Of a stretch of DNA of 36,723 nucleotides, positions 13,202 to 21,792 are shown one piece after another (positions within the stretch are counted from its first letter, which is position 1; the number at the start of each line of letters is the position of its first letter). The translations under genes and the position numbers were made by a program. Source of the stretch: Rhodospirillales bacterium. Its GTDB lineage: Bacteria; Pseudomonadota; Alphaproteobacteria; Rhodospirillales; WMHbin7. The notes beneath the pieces are model-generated. The model made no database searches. It had not been told where the DNA came from and saw nothing but the letters and a program-made list of their open reading frames with translations. The DNA lies in contig JACRJC010000060.1 in NCBI GenBank assembly GCA_016215555.1, positions 1 to 36,723 of the forward strand. Reading direction: 5' to 3'.

Positions 13202-13942
13202 CTAGCTCGGGTTGGCAAGAAGGGCGCGGGCGCGCTCGAGATCGGCGGGAGTATCGACGCCGTCCGGCACCGTGTCAACGAGGGCGGCGTCGATGCGCAT
13301 GCCGTTTTCCAGGGCCCGCAACTGTTCCAGCTTTTCCCTTGCTTCCAGCAGGCCCACCGGCAGATCGACGAAACGGGTCAGGGCCTGGCGGCGATAGGCG
13401 TAGATGCCGATATGATGCCAGTGCGGCCCTTGGCCGTGCGGTACCGCGACGCGGCTGAAATAAAGGGCGCGGGCGGTCCTGGCGCCCGGCGCGAAGGCCA
13501 GGGCGGCCTTGACGACATTGGGATTATGGCGCTCTTCCTCGGTCCTGATTTCGGCCACCAGGGTGGCGATATCGACGGCCCCATCGGCCAGGGGCAGCAG
13601 GCTGGTGGCGATGACCTGGGGGTCGATGGCCGGCAGATCGCCCTGCAGATTGACCACCACATCATGGCGGCCCTGCGGATCGACGGCGTTCAAAGCCGCC
13701 CAGATGCGGTCCGAGCCCGAGGGCAGATCGGGATCTGTCAGCACGGCCTGGCCGCCTGCCTTGTTCACGGCCTCGGCGATTTCCGGTTCGGCGGCGGCGA
13801 CCAGGACGGGGCCGATGCCGGCCTCCATGGCGCGCTTCCAGACATGGACGATCATCGGCAGGCCGTGAATGTCGGCCAAAGGCTTGTTGGGCAGCCTTGT
13901 CGCCTTCAGGCGGGCGGGGATCAGGATGATGGGGTTGGACAT
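13202..13942 (-). CDS. kdsB: 3-deoxy-manno-octulosonate cytidylyltransferase
   Basis: 246 residues. It activates Kdo as CMP-Kdo for lipopolysaccharide inner-core synthesis in the cytoplasm. The N-terminus IILIPARLKATRLPNKPL is the CTP-binding signature; LPSGSDRIWAAL and VVVNLQGDLPAIDP are also conserved, and HHIGIYAYRRQAL is the family's Kdo-site segment. The length is usual for KdsB. It is first in an operon with pheA. An 80-base spacer separates it from the divergent cytochrome c gene and must hold both promoters. It also shows that the host is a Gram-negative with Kdo-containing LPS. Confidence 0.96.
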   Translation of the reverse strand: MSNPIILIPARLKATRLPNKPLADIHGLPMIVHVWKRAMEAGIGPVLVAAAEPEIAEAVNKAGGQAVLTDPDLPSGSDRIWAALNAVDPQGRHDVVVNLQGDLPAIDPQVIATSLLPLADGAVDIATLVAEIRTEEERHNPNVVKAALAFAPGARTARALYFSRVAVPHGQGPHWHHIGIYAYRRQALTRFVDLPVGLLEAREKLEQLRALENGMRIDAALVDTVPDGVDTPADLERARALLANPS

Positions 13943-14022
13943 GGGCAGGGACGGGCTTTCTTACGGGTTGCGGCCATACTATAACCCTGGCAGCATCCGG
14001 GGGCAAAGACGGAGACCGGACC

Positions 14023-14538
14023 ATGTGCCAAATTCGTTGCCTTATGAAGGAATTGACGGTTTGGGCGGCGGCCCTGCTGGGGGCGGTTCTGTTCGTGGCG
14101 GTCCTCAATCTGGCCATCGATCTGCTGCGTCCGGCTCCGCAAGCGCCTGTCTTGGAAGCCCCGCCGCCCGCGCCAGCGCCCCTGGCCGAGGTCAAGCCCG
14201 AAACGCCGCCGTCCGGCCTGTTCCCGCCCAGCGGTCCCTGGGGCGAGAAGGTCTTCGCCCAGTGCAGGGCCTGTCACACCCTGTCCGCCGACGGCAAGCA
14301 TCGAACCGGTCCCAATCTGCTAGGCGTGGTCGGCCGGGCTCGCGCCTCGGCCCCGGGCTTTAATTATTCGAAAGCCATGGCCGCCAGCCATGAAGCCTGG
14401 ACCGAGACGGCGCTGGACAACTATCTGGCCGATCCCAAGGCCGCCATTCCCGGCAATATGATGGGCTTCAAGGGACTGGCCAAGGAAGAAGACCGCAAGG
14501 CCGTCATCGATTATCTGAAATCCCAGGGGGCGAAATAA
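14023..14538 (+). CDS. cycM: Membrane-anchored c-type cytochrome (CycM-like)
   Basis: 171 residues. An N-terminal transmembrane anchor (about 10-32, VWAAALLGAVLFVAVLNLAI), a proline/alanine-rich linker (about 37-67) and a class I cytochrome c domain: heme motif CRACH, GPNLLGVVGR, and the Met ligand near NMMGFKG. It would carry electrons at the periplasmic face of the inner membrane, probably to a terminal oxidase, as CycM does in related alphaproteobacteria. The ATG at 14023 has GGAG 8 bases upstream; an alternative start at 14044 has a poorer site. The position divergent from kdsB-pheA is conserved in many alphaproteobacteria. Confidence 0.9.
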   Translation: MCQIRCLMKELTVWAAALLGAVLFVAVLNLAIDLLRPAPQAPVLEAPPPAPAPLAEVKPETPPSGLFPPSGPWGEKVFAQCRACHTLSADGKHRTGPNLLGVVGRARASAPGFNYSKAMAASHEAWTETALDNYLADPKAAIPGNMMGFKGLAKEEDRKAVIDYLKSQGAK

Positions 14539-14539
14539 C

Positions 14540-15304
14540 ATGGACGCTTTTGAAGCCCTGGCCCAGCGCCTGGCCGATGCCGCCGGGGCCGAGATTTTGA
14601 AATATTGGCGCCAGCCCATTGATGTCGATGACAAGGCCGACGAAAGCCCGGTCACCATCGCCGACCGCGAGGCCGAGCGGGTCATGCGCACCCTGATCAA
14701 CGCCACCTTTCCCGAGCACGGCATCCTGGGCGAGGAATTCGGCAATGAACGCCTGGACGCCAGCCATGTCTGGGTGCTCGATCCCGTCGATGGGACTCGG
14801 GCCTTCATCACCGGCAAGCCCAGCTTCGGCACCTTGATCGGATTGTGGTCGGGAAAAAAGCCGGTGCTGGGCGTCATCGACCAGCCGGTGACCAAGGAAC
14901 GCTGGCTGGGTGTGAGCGGCGGCGATTGCCGCTTGAACGGCCAGCCGGTGCATGTGCGGGCCTGCGACGATGTGAAAAAGGCGGCGCTGTACGCCACCGG
15001 GCCCGAGATGTTCTCGGGCGACGACATGACCCGATTCGAACATTTGCGCAAAAGCGTGAAACTGCCCCGCTATGGCGCCGACTGCTACGCCTATGCGCTG
15101 CTGGCCACCGGCTTCGTCGATCTGGTCTGCGAGGCCAATCTGAAACCCTATGATTACGCCGCCGCGGTTCCGGTGATCGAGGCCGCGGGCGGCATCGTCA
15201 CCGACTGGCAGGGCCAGCCGGTCGATCTGACCACGGGCGGGCGCATTCTGGCGGCGGGCGACAAGCGCGTTCACGCCCAGGCGGTGGAGATCCTAAACGC
15301 ATGA
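14540..15304 (+). CDS. hisN: Inositol monophosphatase-family phosphatase, probable histidinol-phosphatase
   Basis: 254 residues. A magnesium-dependent phosphatase with the family motifs: GILGEEFG (metal-binding Glu), VLDPVDGTRAF (DPxDGT) and, near the C-terminus, KPYDYAAAVPVIEAAGG, where WD is replaced by YD. The wording GTRAFITGKPSFGTLIGL is that of the histidinol-phosphatase (HisN) branch used by many alphaproteobacteria and actinobacteria, which would remove phosphate from histidinol phosphate in histidine synthesis. An inositol or 3'(2'),5'-bisphosphate substrate is the alternative. It starts one base after the cytochrome stop and overlaps yejA by ATGA. Confidence 0.85.
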   Translation: MDAFEALAQRLADAAGAEILKYWRQPIDVDDKADESPVTIADREAERVMRTLINATFPEHGILGEEFGNERLDASHVWVLDPVDGTRAFITGKPSFGTLIGLWSGKKPVLGVIDQPVTKERWLGVSGGDCRLNGQPVHVRACDDVKKAALYATGPEMFSGDDMTRFEHLRKSVKLPRYGADCYAYALLATGFVDLVCEANLKPYDYAAAVPVIEAAGGIVTDWQGQPVDLTTGGRILAAGDKRVHAQAVEILNA

Positions 15305-17154
15305 AACCTCTTTTTGTTGCGATGGCCCTGCTGGCGTCCTTCAGCGCCCAGGCCCAGGAGGTCAAACCGGTGCATGGCGTGGCCATGGGTTCAAATATTT
15401 CGCACGGCATCGCCATGCACGGCTCCGTGAAATATGGCCCGGACTTCAAGCATTTCGACTATGTCAATCCCAGCGCGCCCAAGGGCGGCGAGGTGCGTCT
15501 GGCCCAGATCGGCACCTTCGATTCCTTGAACCCCTTCATCGTCAAGGGCATCGCCCCCACCGATATCGGCTTGCTGTTCTCGACGTTGTTGGTCAACGCC
15601 GCCGACGAGCCTTTCAGCGAATATGGCTATGTGGCTGAATCCATCGAGATGCCCGCTGATCGTTCCTGGGTGGCCTTCAACCTGCGCGACATCGCCAAGT
15701 TCCACGATGGCAAGCCGGTGACGGCCGAGGATGTGGTGTTCAGCTTCAACACGCTGAAGGCTAAGGGCGCGCCCTTCTACCGGCTCTATTATTCCGAAGT
15801 CGGCAAGGCCGAAGCGCTGTCGCCCAAGAAGGTGAAATTCACCTTCGGCAAATCGGCCAACCGTGAATTGCCGCTGATCGTGGGTCAGATGCCGATCCTG
15901 TCCAAGGCCTATTGGGCCAAGCGCGATTTCGAGGCGACCAGCCTGGAGGCCCCCGTCGGCAGCGGTCCTTACCGCGTCGAAAGCGTCGAGTCCGGGCGCG
16001 GCATCACCTACAAGCTGGACGAAAATTTCTGGGGCCGCGATTTGCCGGTCATGAAGGGCAAGCATAACTTCAAGCACATCCGCATCGATATCTATCGCGA
16101 CGCCACGGTGGCGCTGGAGGCCTTGAAGGCCGGCGAGTACGATTTCCGCCTGGAAAACGAATCGAAGAAATGGGCCACCGAATATAAGGACGCGCCCGGC
16201 GTCAAATCGGGCCTGATGAAGGCCGAGATTCTGCCCAACCAGCGCCCCGTCGGCATGCAGGGTTTCGTGATGAATCTGCGCCGCCCCTTGTTCCAGGATC
16301 GCAAGCTGCGCCAAGCGCTGGGCCTGGCTTTCGATTTCGAATGGTCGAACAAGAATCTGTTCTATGGCCAGTACACGCGCACCAACAGCTATTTCGCCAA
16401 TTCCGACCTCTCGGCCAAGGGTCTACCCGGCCCCGGCGAATTGAAGCTGCTGGAACCGTTCAAGGCGCAATTGCCGGCGGAAGTCTTCAGCCAGGAATTC
16501 AAGGCCCCGGTCACCAATGGCGACGGCAATCCGCGCGACAATTTGCGCGCCGCCCTGGGCTTGCTGAAGGAAGCCGGTTATGTCGTCAAGGAGCGCAAGC
16601 TGGTGAACGAAAAAAGCGGCCAGCCGGTGGCTTTCGAGATTCTGCTCAGCTCGCCCGCCTTCGAGCGCATCGCCCTTCCTTATGTCGAGAATTTGAAGAA
16701 GCTGGGCATCGAGGCCAGCGTGCGCACGCTGGACACGGCGCAATACAAGAACCGCACCGACAGCTTCGATTTCGACATGACGGTCGATATCTGGGGAGCT
16801 TCGGAATCGCCCGGCAACGAATTGCGCGATTTCTTCGGCTCGGATTCGGCAAAGATGCGGGGTGGGCGCAATTCCATCGGCATCCAAGACAAGGCCGTCG
16901 ATGCGCTGATCGCCAAGGTGATTTCCGCCCCCGACCGCGACGCCCTGGTCGATGCCGTGCATGCCCTGGATCGGGTGCTGCTGTGGGGCCATTATCTGGT
17001 CCCGCATTGGCATATCGCCTTTGACCGCGTGGCCTATTGGGACAAGTTCGGCCAGCCGAAAGTGACGCCGCGCCAGGGCTTCCAGTTCGAGGCCTGGTGG
17101 GTCGATGCTGGAAAAGCCGAGGCGCTGGCCAGGGCGAAGGGCGGGGGAAGGTAG
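15301..17154 (+). CDS. yejA: YejA-like peptide ABC transporter solute-binding protein
   Basis: 617 residues. A signal peptide (1-18, MKPLFVAMALLASFSAQA) exports it to the periplasm. The body is a family 5 solute-binding protein: PKGGEVRLAQIGTFDSLNPF, KFHDGKPVTAEDVVFSFNTL, VGSGPYRVESVESGRG, VMNLRRPLFQDRKLRQAL. The length and the HFDYVNPSAPKGGE start are typical of YejA, the binding subunit of the YejABEF transporter for oligopeptides and microcin C. It overlaps hisN by ATGA. The next transporter gene, yejB, is separated from it by a 2.3-kb diguanylate cyclase gene. Confidence 0.92.
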   Translation: MKPLFVAMALLASFSAQAQEVKPVHGVAMGSNISHGIAMHGSVKYGPDFKHFDYVNPSAPKGGEVRLAQIGTFDSLNPFIVKGIAPTDIGLLFSTLLVNAADEPFSEYGYVAESIEMPADRSWVAFNLRDIAKFHDGKPVTAEDVVFSFNTLKAKGAPFYRLYYSEVGKAEALSPKKVKFTFGKSANRELPLIVGQMPILSKAYWAKRDFEATSLEAPVGSGPYRVESVESGRGITYKLDENFWGRDLPVMKGKHNFKHIRIDIYRDATVALEALKAGEYDFRLENESKKWATEYKDAPGVKSGLMKAEILPNQRPVGMQGFVMNLRRPLFQDRKLRQALGLAFDFEWSNKNLFYGQYTRTNSYFANSDLSAKGLPGPGELKLLEPFKAQLPAEVFSQEFKAPVTNGDGNPRDNLRAALGLLKEAGYVVKERKLVNEKSGQPVAFEILLSSPAFERIALPYVENLKKLGIEASVRTLDTAQYKNRTDSFDFDMTVDIWGASESPGNELRDFFGSDSAKMRGGRNSIGIQDKAVDALIAKVISAPDRDALVDAVHALDRVLLWGHYLVPHWHIAFDRVAYWDKFGQPKVTPRQGFQFEAWWVDAGKAEALARAKGGGR

Positions 17155-17165
17155 AGGATATCAAG

Positions 17166-19436
17166 ATGCTTAGAAATCTCACCTTGAAGCAGATTGCCAT
17201 TGTGACCGTGGGGGCACTGGTTCTAGGTGGGGCCTTGATTCTGGCAGGAACCAACCATTTCAGGGGCAGGATTGATGCCGTCAACGCGGCCTGGAGTGTC
17301 TATGAATCCGAGAGGGCGGAAAAATCGCGTCTAGAGCTCACACTGCGCGCAACGTTGGGATATGGCGGGCTGGTTCACAGCTACAAGAATTATCTCCTGC
17401 GCCAGGAAGAGGATTACTTCAATCGGGCGACGGAAAAGCTGGGGGCGGCGCGGGCGGTGTTGGATCAATACGCCGTTCTGGGGCTGACGCCCTCCGAGGA
17501 AGTGGCGGTCCAGGATTTGCGGTCGGTGCTGACCGAATATGGCAGGGCGCTGTCGCAGGCGGCAAAGGAAGTGGCCCTCGGCCTGTCCTCGGAGAGAATT
17601 GAACTTGACTACCCGGTTGACGATACAAAGGGTATCCGAGCCCTTGCCATTCTGAGAAGCGAGAATCTGGCCAAGACCGGAGCGGCCGACTTGGCGTCGG
17701 GCCGGGTGGCCATGTCCGCCAAGCTTAGGGCGGCGCTTGGATATGGCGGCATGATCCACGCCTTCAAGAATTACGTCATCTTGAAGAAGGACGAGGACCG
17801 CCTTAGGGCGGAAGGCATGATCGCCAACGCCAAGGGAATTATCGAAGACTACAGGAAGCTGGCGCTTTCGCCGGGCGAGGCGGCGGCGATTCAGGACATT
17901 GAAAGAGCCGTCAATCAATACGAGCGCAATCTAAGCATTGCCGCCGATCTGGTCGAGAAGAAGGCCTCAGCCGCCGAGATCGACAAGGCCGTTCGGGTCG
18001 ATGACAGCTTGGCCCTGCGCGGCCTGATGACGATCAATCGCGAGATCGCCAAGGCCATCGAACTGAGCGCCAGCGACATTTCGACGGGCATTCATGCCGC
18101 GCGGGATGCGTCGGGCTTGGCCCTGGCCTTCATTGCAGTGGGCACCATCCTTCTTTGCTTGTTCCTGATCTACGTCATCAACCGCCACCTGATTGTCCCG
18201 GTCCAGGACATGACGGGGTCCATCACGGCGCTGGCAGGTGGCGATCTAGGGGTTTCGGTTTCGCGGACCGCGCAAGGCAACGAGATCGGCGCCATGGCCA
18301 GGGCCGTCGAAGTGTTCAGGGACACTTCGATCCGCAGGCGCGAGGCGGAACAGGCCCTGGCGGTCAGCAATGAGGAATTGAGCGCCCAACTCGCGGTTCT
18401 GAGAGATTTAAGGGACCGCACGGAACAGCAAGCCGCGCAGGCGGTCGCCCTGGCGGAGAACCTGACCCGCGCCAACGAGGAAGCCTCGAAGGCGTCAGCC
18501 CGGGCCGAAGCGGATGAATTTCGCATTCGTTCGATCCTGCAGACCGTCACCGACGCCATCATCACGATTGACGCGACGGGCATCGTCGAAACCTTCAATT
18601 CGGCTGCAGAGCGGATTTTCGGTTACCATGAAAGCGAGGTCATCGGCCGCAATGTCTCGATGCTGATGCCAGATCCTCATCGTTCTGCGCATGACGGCTA
18701 TATTCAGCGTTTTCTGGATGGAAGCCCGACGCGACTGGTTGGGAAAACGGTCGAACAGATCGCTCTGCGCAATGATGGCAGCCGTTTTCCCATCGATCTG
18801 TCCGTGAACCCGATGCGGCTGGGGGGGCAGGTTAAGTTTACGGGAGTCGCCCGCGACATTACCGACAGGAAAGAAGCCGAAGCTGAAATCAATCGGTTGG
18901 CCCTCACCGACCCTTTGACGGGTCTTGCCAACCGGAATCAATTCAGCCGCAGACTGAACGATGCCTTTAAAATATCGGACCGGCAGAAAAGCCAGGTCGC
19001 CCTGTTGCTCGTGGATCTCGACAAATTCAAGCCGGTGAACGATATCTACGGGCATCCTGCGGGCGACGCTTTGCTCAAGCTGGTGGCGGACGAGATGCTG
19101 AAGTTGACCCGCGATGTCGATACGGTCGCCAGACTGGGCGGAGATGAATTCGCCATTCTTTTGTTCGAGCCGGGAGCACGCGACGATGTAAGCCATGTTG
19201 CAGAACGCATCGTCGAAACGCTGGGACGGCAGTTCGATGTGATGGGCTTCCAGATCAGAATAGGGGGCAGCGTCGGGATCGCTTTTCATCCGTCGGACGC
19301 CAGCGACCAGGACGCTCTGTTCAAATATGCCGATCTCGCTCTTTACGCGGCCAAAGCGGCGGGAAGAAACACCTACAAATATTATAATCCGACGCTGCTT
19401 TCGTCGCTTGATGCCTCCATTCGGAAAGACGGATAA
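17166..19436 (+). CDS. Membrane diguanylate cyclase with tandem sensor repeat, HAMP and PAS
   Basis: 756 residues. It makes cyclic di-GMP from GTP at the inner membrane. Order: TM1 (about 10-28); a periplasmic sensor made of two copies of the same unit (about 60-163 and 187-290), each with GYGG(L/M)(V/I)H(S/A)(Y/F)KNY; TM2 (about 316-338); HAMP (340-392); coiled coil; PAS (about 452-568); GGDEF (577-735). The active site GGDEF is intact at 658-662 and the inhibitory I-site RDVD sits exactly five residues before it, so an active, product-inhibited enzyme is expected. The start at 17166 (GAGG upstream) is preferred over an in-frame ATG inside yejA. It lies 11 bases after yejA and 8 before yejB, an unusual insertion in that operon. 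Confidence 0.92.
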   Translation: MLRNLTLKQIAIVTVGALVLGGALILAGTNHFRGRIDAVNAAWSVYESERAEKSRLELTLRATLGYGGLVHSYKNYLLRQEEDYFNRATEKLGAARAVLDQYAVLGLTPSEEVAVQDLRSVLTEYGRALSQAAKEVALGLSSERIELDYPVDDTKGIRALAILRSENLAKTGAADLASGRVAMSAKLRAALGYGGMIHAFKNYVILKKDEDRLRAEGMIANAKGIIEDYRKLALSPGEAAAIQDIERAVNQYERNLSIAADLVEKKASAAEIDKAVRVDDSLALRGLMTINREIAKAIELSASDISTGIHAARDASGLALAFIAVGTILLCLFLIYVINRHLIVPVQDMTGSITALAGGDLGVSVSRTAQGNEIGAMARAVEVFRDTSIRRREAEQALAVSNEELSAQLAVLRDLRDRTEQQAAQAVALAENLTRANEEASKASARAEADEFRIRSILQTVTDAIITIDATGIVETFNSAAERIFGYHESEVIGRNVSMLMPDPHRSAHDGYIQRFLDGSPTRLVGKTVEQIALRNDGSRFPIDLSVNPMRLGGQVKFTGVARDITDRKEAEAEINRLALTDPLTGLANRNQFSRRLNDAFKISDRQKSQVALLLVDLDKFKPVNDIYGHPAGDALLKLVADEMLKLTRDVDTVARLGGDEFAILLFEPGARDDVSHVAERIVETLGRQFDVMGFQIRIGGSVGIAFHPSDASDQDALFKYADLALYAAKAAGRNTYKYYNPTLLSSLDASIRKDG

Positions 19437-19444
19437 TCCCCGCC

Positions 19445-20545
19445 ATGCTCGCTTACATCATCCGCCGTCTGGCTTTGATCCCGCTTACCATGTTCGGCAT
19501 CATGGTGGTCAATTTCGGCTTCGCCCAATTGGCGCCGGGCGGACCGGTGGAAATGATGATTTCCAAGATCCAGGGCACGGGCATGTCGGCCGAGGGGCGG
19601 ATTTCGGGCAGCGCCTCGGGCGAGATGGCGCGTCCCGTCCAGCCGTCGGGCGGCACCGGTCCGGCAGGCGCCTATCGCGGCGCCCAGGGGCTGGATCCCA
19701 GCTATGTCGCCGAGATCGAGCGCATGTTCGGCTTCGACAAGCCGCCCCTGGAACGTTTCGCCCTGATGATGAAGAACTATCTGCTGTTCGATTTCGGTAA
19801 AAGCTTCTACCGCGACGAAAGCGTGGTCTCGCTGGTGGCCTCGAAACTGCCGGTATCGATCTCGCTGGGCCTGTGGAGCACGCTGATCATCTATCTGGTG
19901 TCGATCCCCTTGGGCATCATGAAGGCGACAAGGGATGGATCGCGCTTTGACGTGGCGACAAGCTGGGCGGTGGTGGTTGGATATGCGGTGCCGGGTTTTC
20001 TGTTCGCCATTCTGCTGATCGTACTGTTCGCGGGCGGGCGTTTCCTGGATTGGTTTCCCCTGCGCGGCCTGACCTCGCAAGACTGGGCCGACCTGTCCTG
20101 GCCGGCCCGCATCGGCGATTATTTCTGGCACATCACGCTGCCGGTGACGGCGATGGTCATCGGCGGTTTTGCGCAACTGACCATGCTGACCAAGAACGCC
20201 TTTCTGGAAGAGATCACCAAGCAATATGTGCTGACCGCCAGGGCCAAGGGCCTAAGCCAGCATCAGGTGCTGTACGGCCATGTGTTCAGGAACGCCATGC
20301 TCCTGGTGATCGCCGGATTCCCTTCGGCCCTGGTCAGCATGCTGTTCACCGGCTCGGTGCTGATCGAGGTGATTTTTTCTCTGGATGGTATCGGCCTGCT
20401 GGGTTTCGAGGCCGTCATCAACCGCGACTATCCGGTGATGTTCGGCACTCTGTTTATCTTCGGTCTCATCGGTCTGCTGCTCAATCTGGTCAGCGACCTC
20501 ACCTATCACTTCGTCGATCCGCGCATCGACTTCGAAGCGCGTTAA
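19445..20545 (+). CDS. yejB: YejB-like ABC transporter permease
   Basis: 366 residues. The inner-membrane permease of the peptide/microcin C transporter. It begins [20 protein letters not shown], followed by the YejB-type extra segment ([20 protein letters not shown]). It ends with the binding-protein-dependent transport domain, where [20 protein letters not shown] is the EAA-type loop contacting the ATPase. About six transmembrane segments are visible. The family normally continues with yejE (second permease) and yejF (ATPase), but neither follows; the next gene is a convergent hydrolase. The transporter would need those subunits from elsewhere. Confidence 0.93.
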   Translation: MLAYIIRRLALIPLTMFGIMVVNFGFAQLAPGGPVEMMISKIQGTGMSAEGRISGSASGEMARPVQPSGGTGPAGAYRGAQGLDPSYVAEIERMFGFDKPPLERFALMMKNYLLFDFGKSFYRDESVVSLVASKLPVSISLGLWSTLIIYLVSIPLGIMKATRDGSRFDVATSWAVVVGYAVPGFLFAILLIVLFAGGRFLDWFPLRGLTSQDWADLSWPARIGDYFWHITLPVTAMVIGGFAQLTMLTKNAFLEEITKQYVLTARAKGLSQHQVLYGHVFRNAMLLVIAGFPSALVSMLFTGSVLIEVIFSLDGIGLLGFEAVINRDYPVMFGTLFIFGLIGLLLNLVSDLTYHFVDPRIDFEAR

Positions 20546-20582
20546 ACTTGCCCTCAGGCGCCGGGCGGGCGCTGTGCGCCCT

Positions 20583-20763
20583 AGCGCACGATCGTTTTAA
20601 TCCGAGTCACTTCGTGACGCGGATTAAAACGTGAATCGTTCGCTAAAACAAATTTTTAGAGCAGATTCACGCGCGAAACCTGAGCCGTTTAATGGCTCAG
20701 GCTTCTTCCGATCTGCTCTAGGCTCCCGCAAACCAGGAGGTTTGCGCGCGGGCCTTGCCCGCG
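20583..20763. repeat. Array of palindromes after yejB
   Basis: Four hairpins stand in tandem. (1) CGTTTTAATCCG/CGGATTAAAACG (20593-20604, 20620-20631) with an inner GTCAC-TTC-GTGAC and an imperfect outer stem AGCGCACGAT/ATCGTTCGCT (20583-20592, 20635-20644). (2) TAGAGCAGA/TCTGCTCTA (20657-20665, 20712-20720) enclosing CCTGAGCC/GGCTCAGG (20679-20686, 20694-20701). (3) CGCAAACC/GGTTTGCG (20727-20734, 20739-20746). (4) CGCGGGC-CTT-GCCCGCG (20747-20763). The region lies between two convergent genes and could be a repeat element, a bidirectional terminator, or the scar where yejEF was lost. Confidence 0.75.
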
Positions 20764-20785
20764 TTCAAGCGGCAGTTCGCCGAAC

Positions 20786-21706
20786 TCATTGCCGCTTGAT
20801 AAAATCCAACACATCCTTGTAAACATCCTCGGGCCTCAGGTCGCGCAGCAGCATGTGATAATGCTCGGGATAAAAGCGCGTCTCCTGAATATCGGTGCGG
20901 GGCAGGCCGCCAAGGAAACGCCTCGTCGCCTCATTGGGGATGATTTCTTCCTTGCCGCCGTAAAGCAAAAGAAACGGCCCCTGCTGTCGCGCCGCCGAAT
21001 GCAGCGCCTCGTCCATCAGATCGGTCAGGCCGTAAATGGCATCGATCCTCGTTTGTTTGATGATCAGGGGGTCGCGTCCCAGGGCCCTTAGCATCTCGAT
21101 ATTGTCGCTGGGTTTGCGGCCCAGTCCCTTGCCCGAGGCGGTGACGAAGGGCAGCGTATGCGCGGCCAGCCACAGGGCGGCGCGTTGCGGCCAGATCATG
21201 GTGTCGCGGCCCCAGACGGCGGGGGCGACCAGGATGGCGGCCTGGCATTCGGGCGGATTGTCGGAAGCCAGGGCGGCCAGGGTCACGGCGCCGCCCATGC
21301 TGTCGCCCAGCAGGAAAAGAGGTTTCGTGGGATGGCGCTGGCGGATCAGCCGCGCAGCGGCGCGCAAATCGTCGGTCATGTCCTTGGTTCCGGCCCACAG
21401 GCCGGGATGCGGGGCCTGGCCGTGACCTCGCTGGTCATAGGCATAGACGGCGACGCCATGTTCGGCCAGCCAGGCGCCGGGCCGTTCGAAGGCCTTGGAA
21501 TAATCGTTGAAACCGTGCAGGGCCAGCACCACGGCGAAGGGCGGCTCGTCGGGAAACCAGCGCCTCAGCGGCAGTTTCGCGCCATCGGCCATGACCAGGG
21601 CCTCGGCCTCCAGGCGCGGTTCGGCGATGGCGGGCCCTGCCGGTTCAAGATGCGGCGCACAGGCCGCAAGAAGGGAGAGGAAAGTCATGACAATATAATA
21701 TCTCAT
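20786..21706 (-). CDS. Alpha/beta hydrolase, lysophospholipase-like, lipoprotein
   Basis: 306 residues. An N-terminal lipobox (FLSLLAAC, Cys about 16) suggests a lipid-anchored envelope enzyme. The fold is the monoacylglycerol lipase/lysophospholipase type: VVLALHGFNDYS (oxyanion HG), YAYDQRGHGQAP, nucleophile elbow GDSMGGA, and the terminal histidine in PEHYHML; the acid is probably in the LYGGKEEII segment. It would hydrolyse lipid esters, but the substrate is unknown. Two starts are possible: 21706 (MRYYIVMTFL), whose ATG lies inside the palindromic repeat at 21702-21786, and 21688 (MTFLSLL). I chose the former for its longer signal sequence. The upstream gene on the same strand is the ABC ATPase. 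Confidence 0.85.
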   Translation of the reverse strand: MRYYIVMTFLSLLAACAPHLEPAGPAIAEPRLEAEALVMADGAKLPLRRWFPDEPPFAVVLALHGFNDYSKAFERPGAWLAEHGVAVYAYDQRGHGQAPHPGLWAGTKDMTDDLRAAARLIRQRHPTKPLFLLGDSMGGAVTLAALASDNPPECQAAILVAPAVWGRDTMIWPQRAALWLAAHTLPFVTASGKGLGRKPSDNIEMLRALGRDPLIIKQTRIDAIYGLTDLMDEALHSAARQQGPFLLLYGGKEEIIPNEATRRFLGGLPRTDIQETRFYPEHYHMLLRDLRPEDVYKDVLDFIKRQ

Positions 21707-21786
21707 CCTGAGGAGGGCCGAAGGCCCGTCTCGAAGGATGATGTGGCCTCGCCCTTCGAGACGCGCTCCGCGCTCCTCAGGACGAG
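21702..21786. repeat. Alphaproteobacterial palindromic intergenic repeat
   Basis: Outer arms CTCATCCTGAGGAG (21702-21715) and CTCCTCAGGACGAG (21773-21786) pair with one mismatch; inner arms CGTCTCGAAGG (21727-21737) and CCTTCGAGACG (21753-21763) pair perfectly. The wording (CATCCTGAGGAG, CGTCTCGAAGGATG) is that of a widespread dispersed repeat seen between genes in many alphaproteobacteria. It separates the hydrolase from the ABC ATPase. Confidence 0.85.
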
Positions 21787-21792
21787 GCAGGA

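Noticed and set aside
12370..13984. Long plus-strand open frames opposite pheA and kdsB
   Set aside because: Shadow frames caused by high GC at third positions; the minus-strand frames match well-known enzymes.
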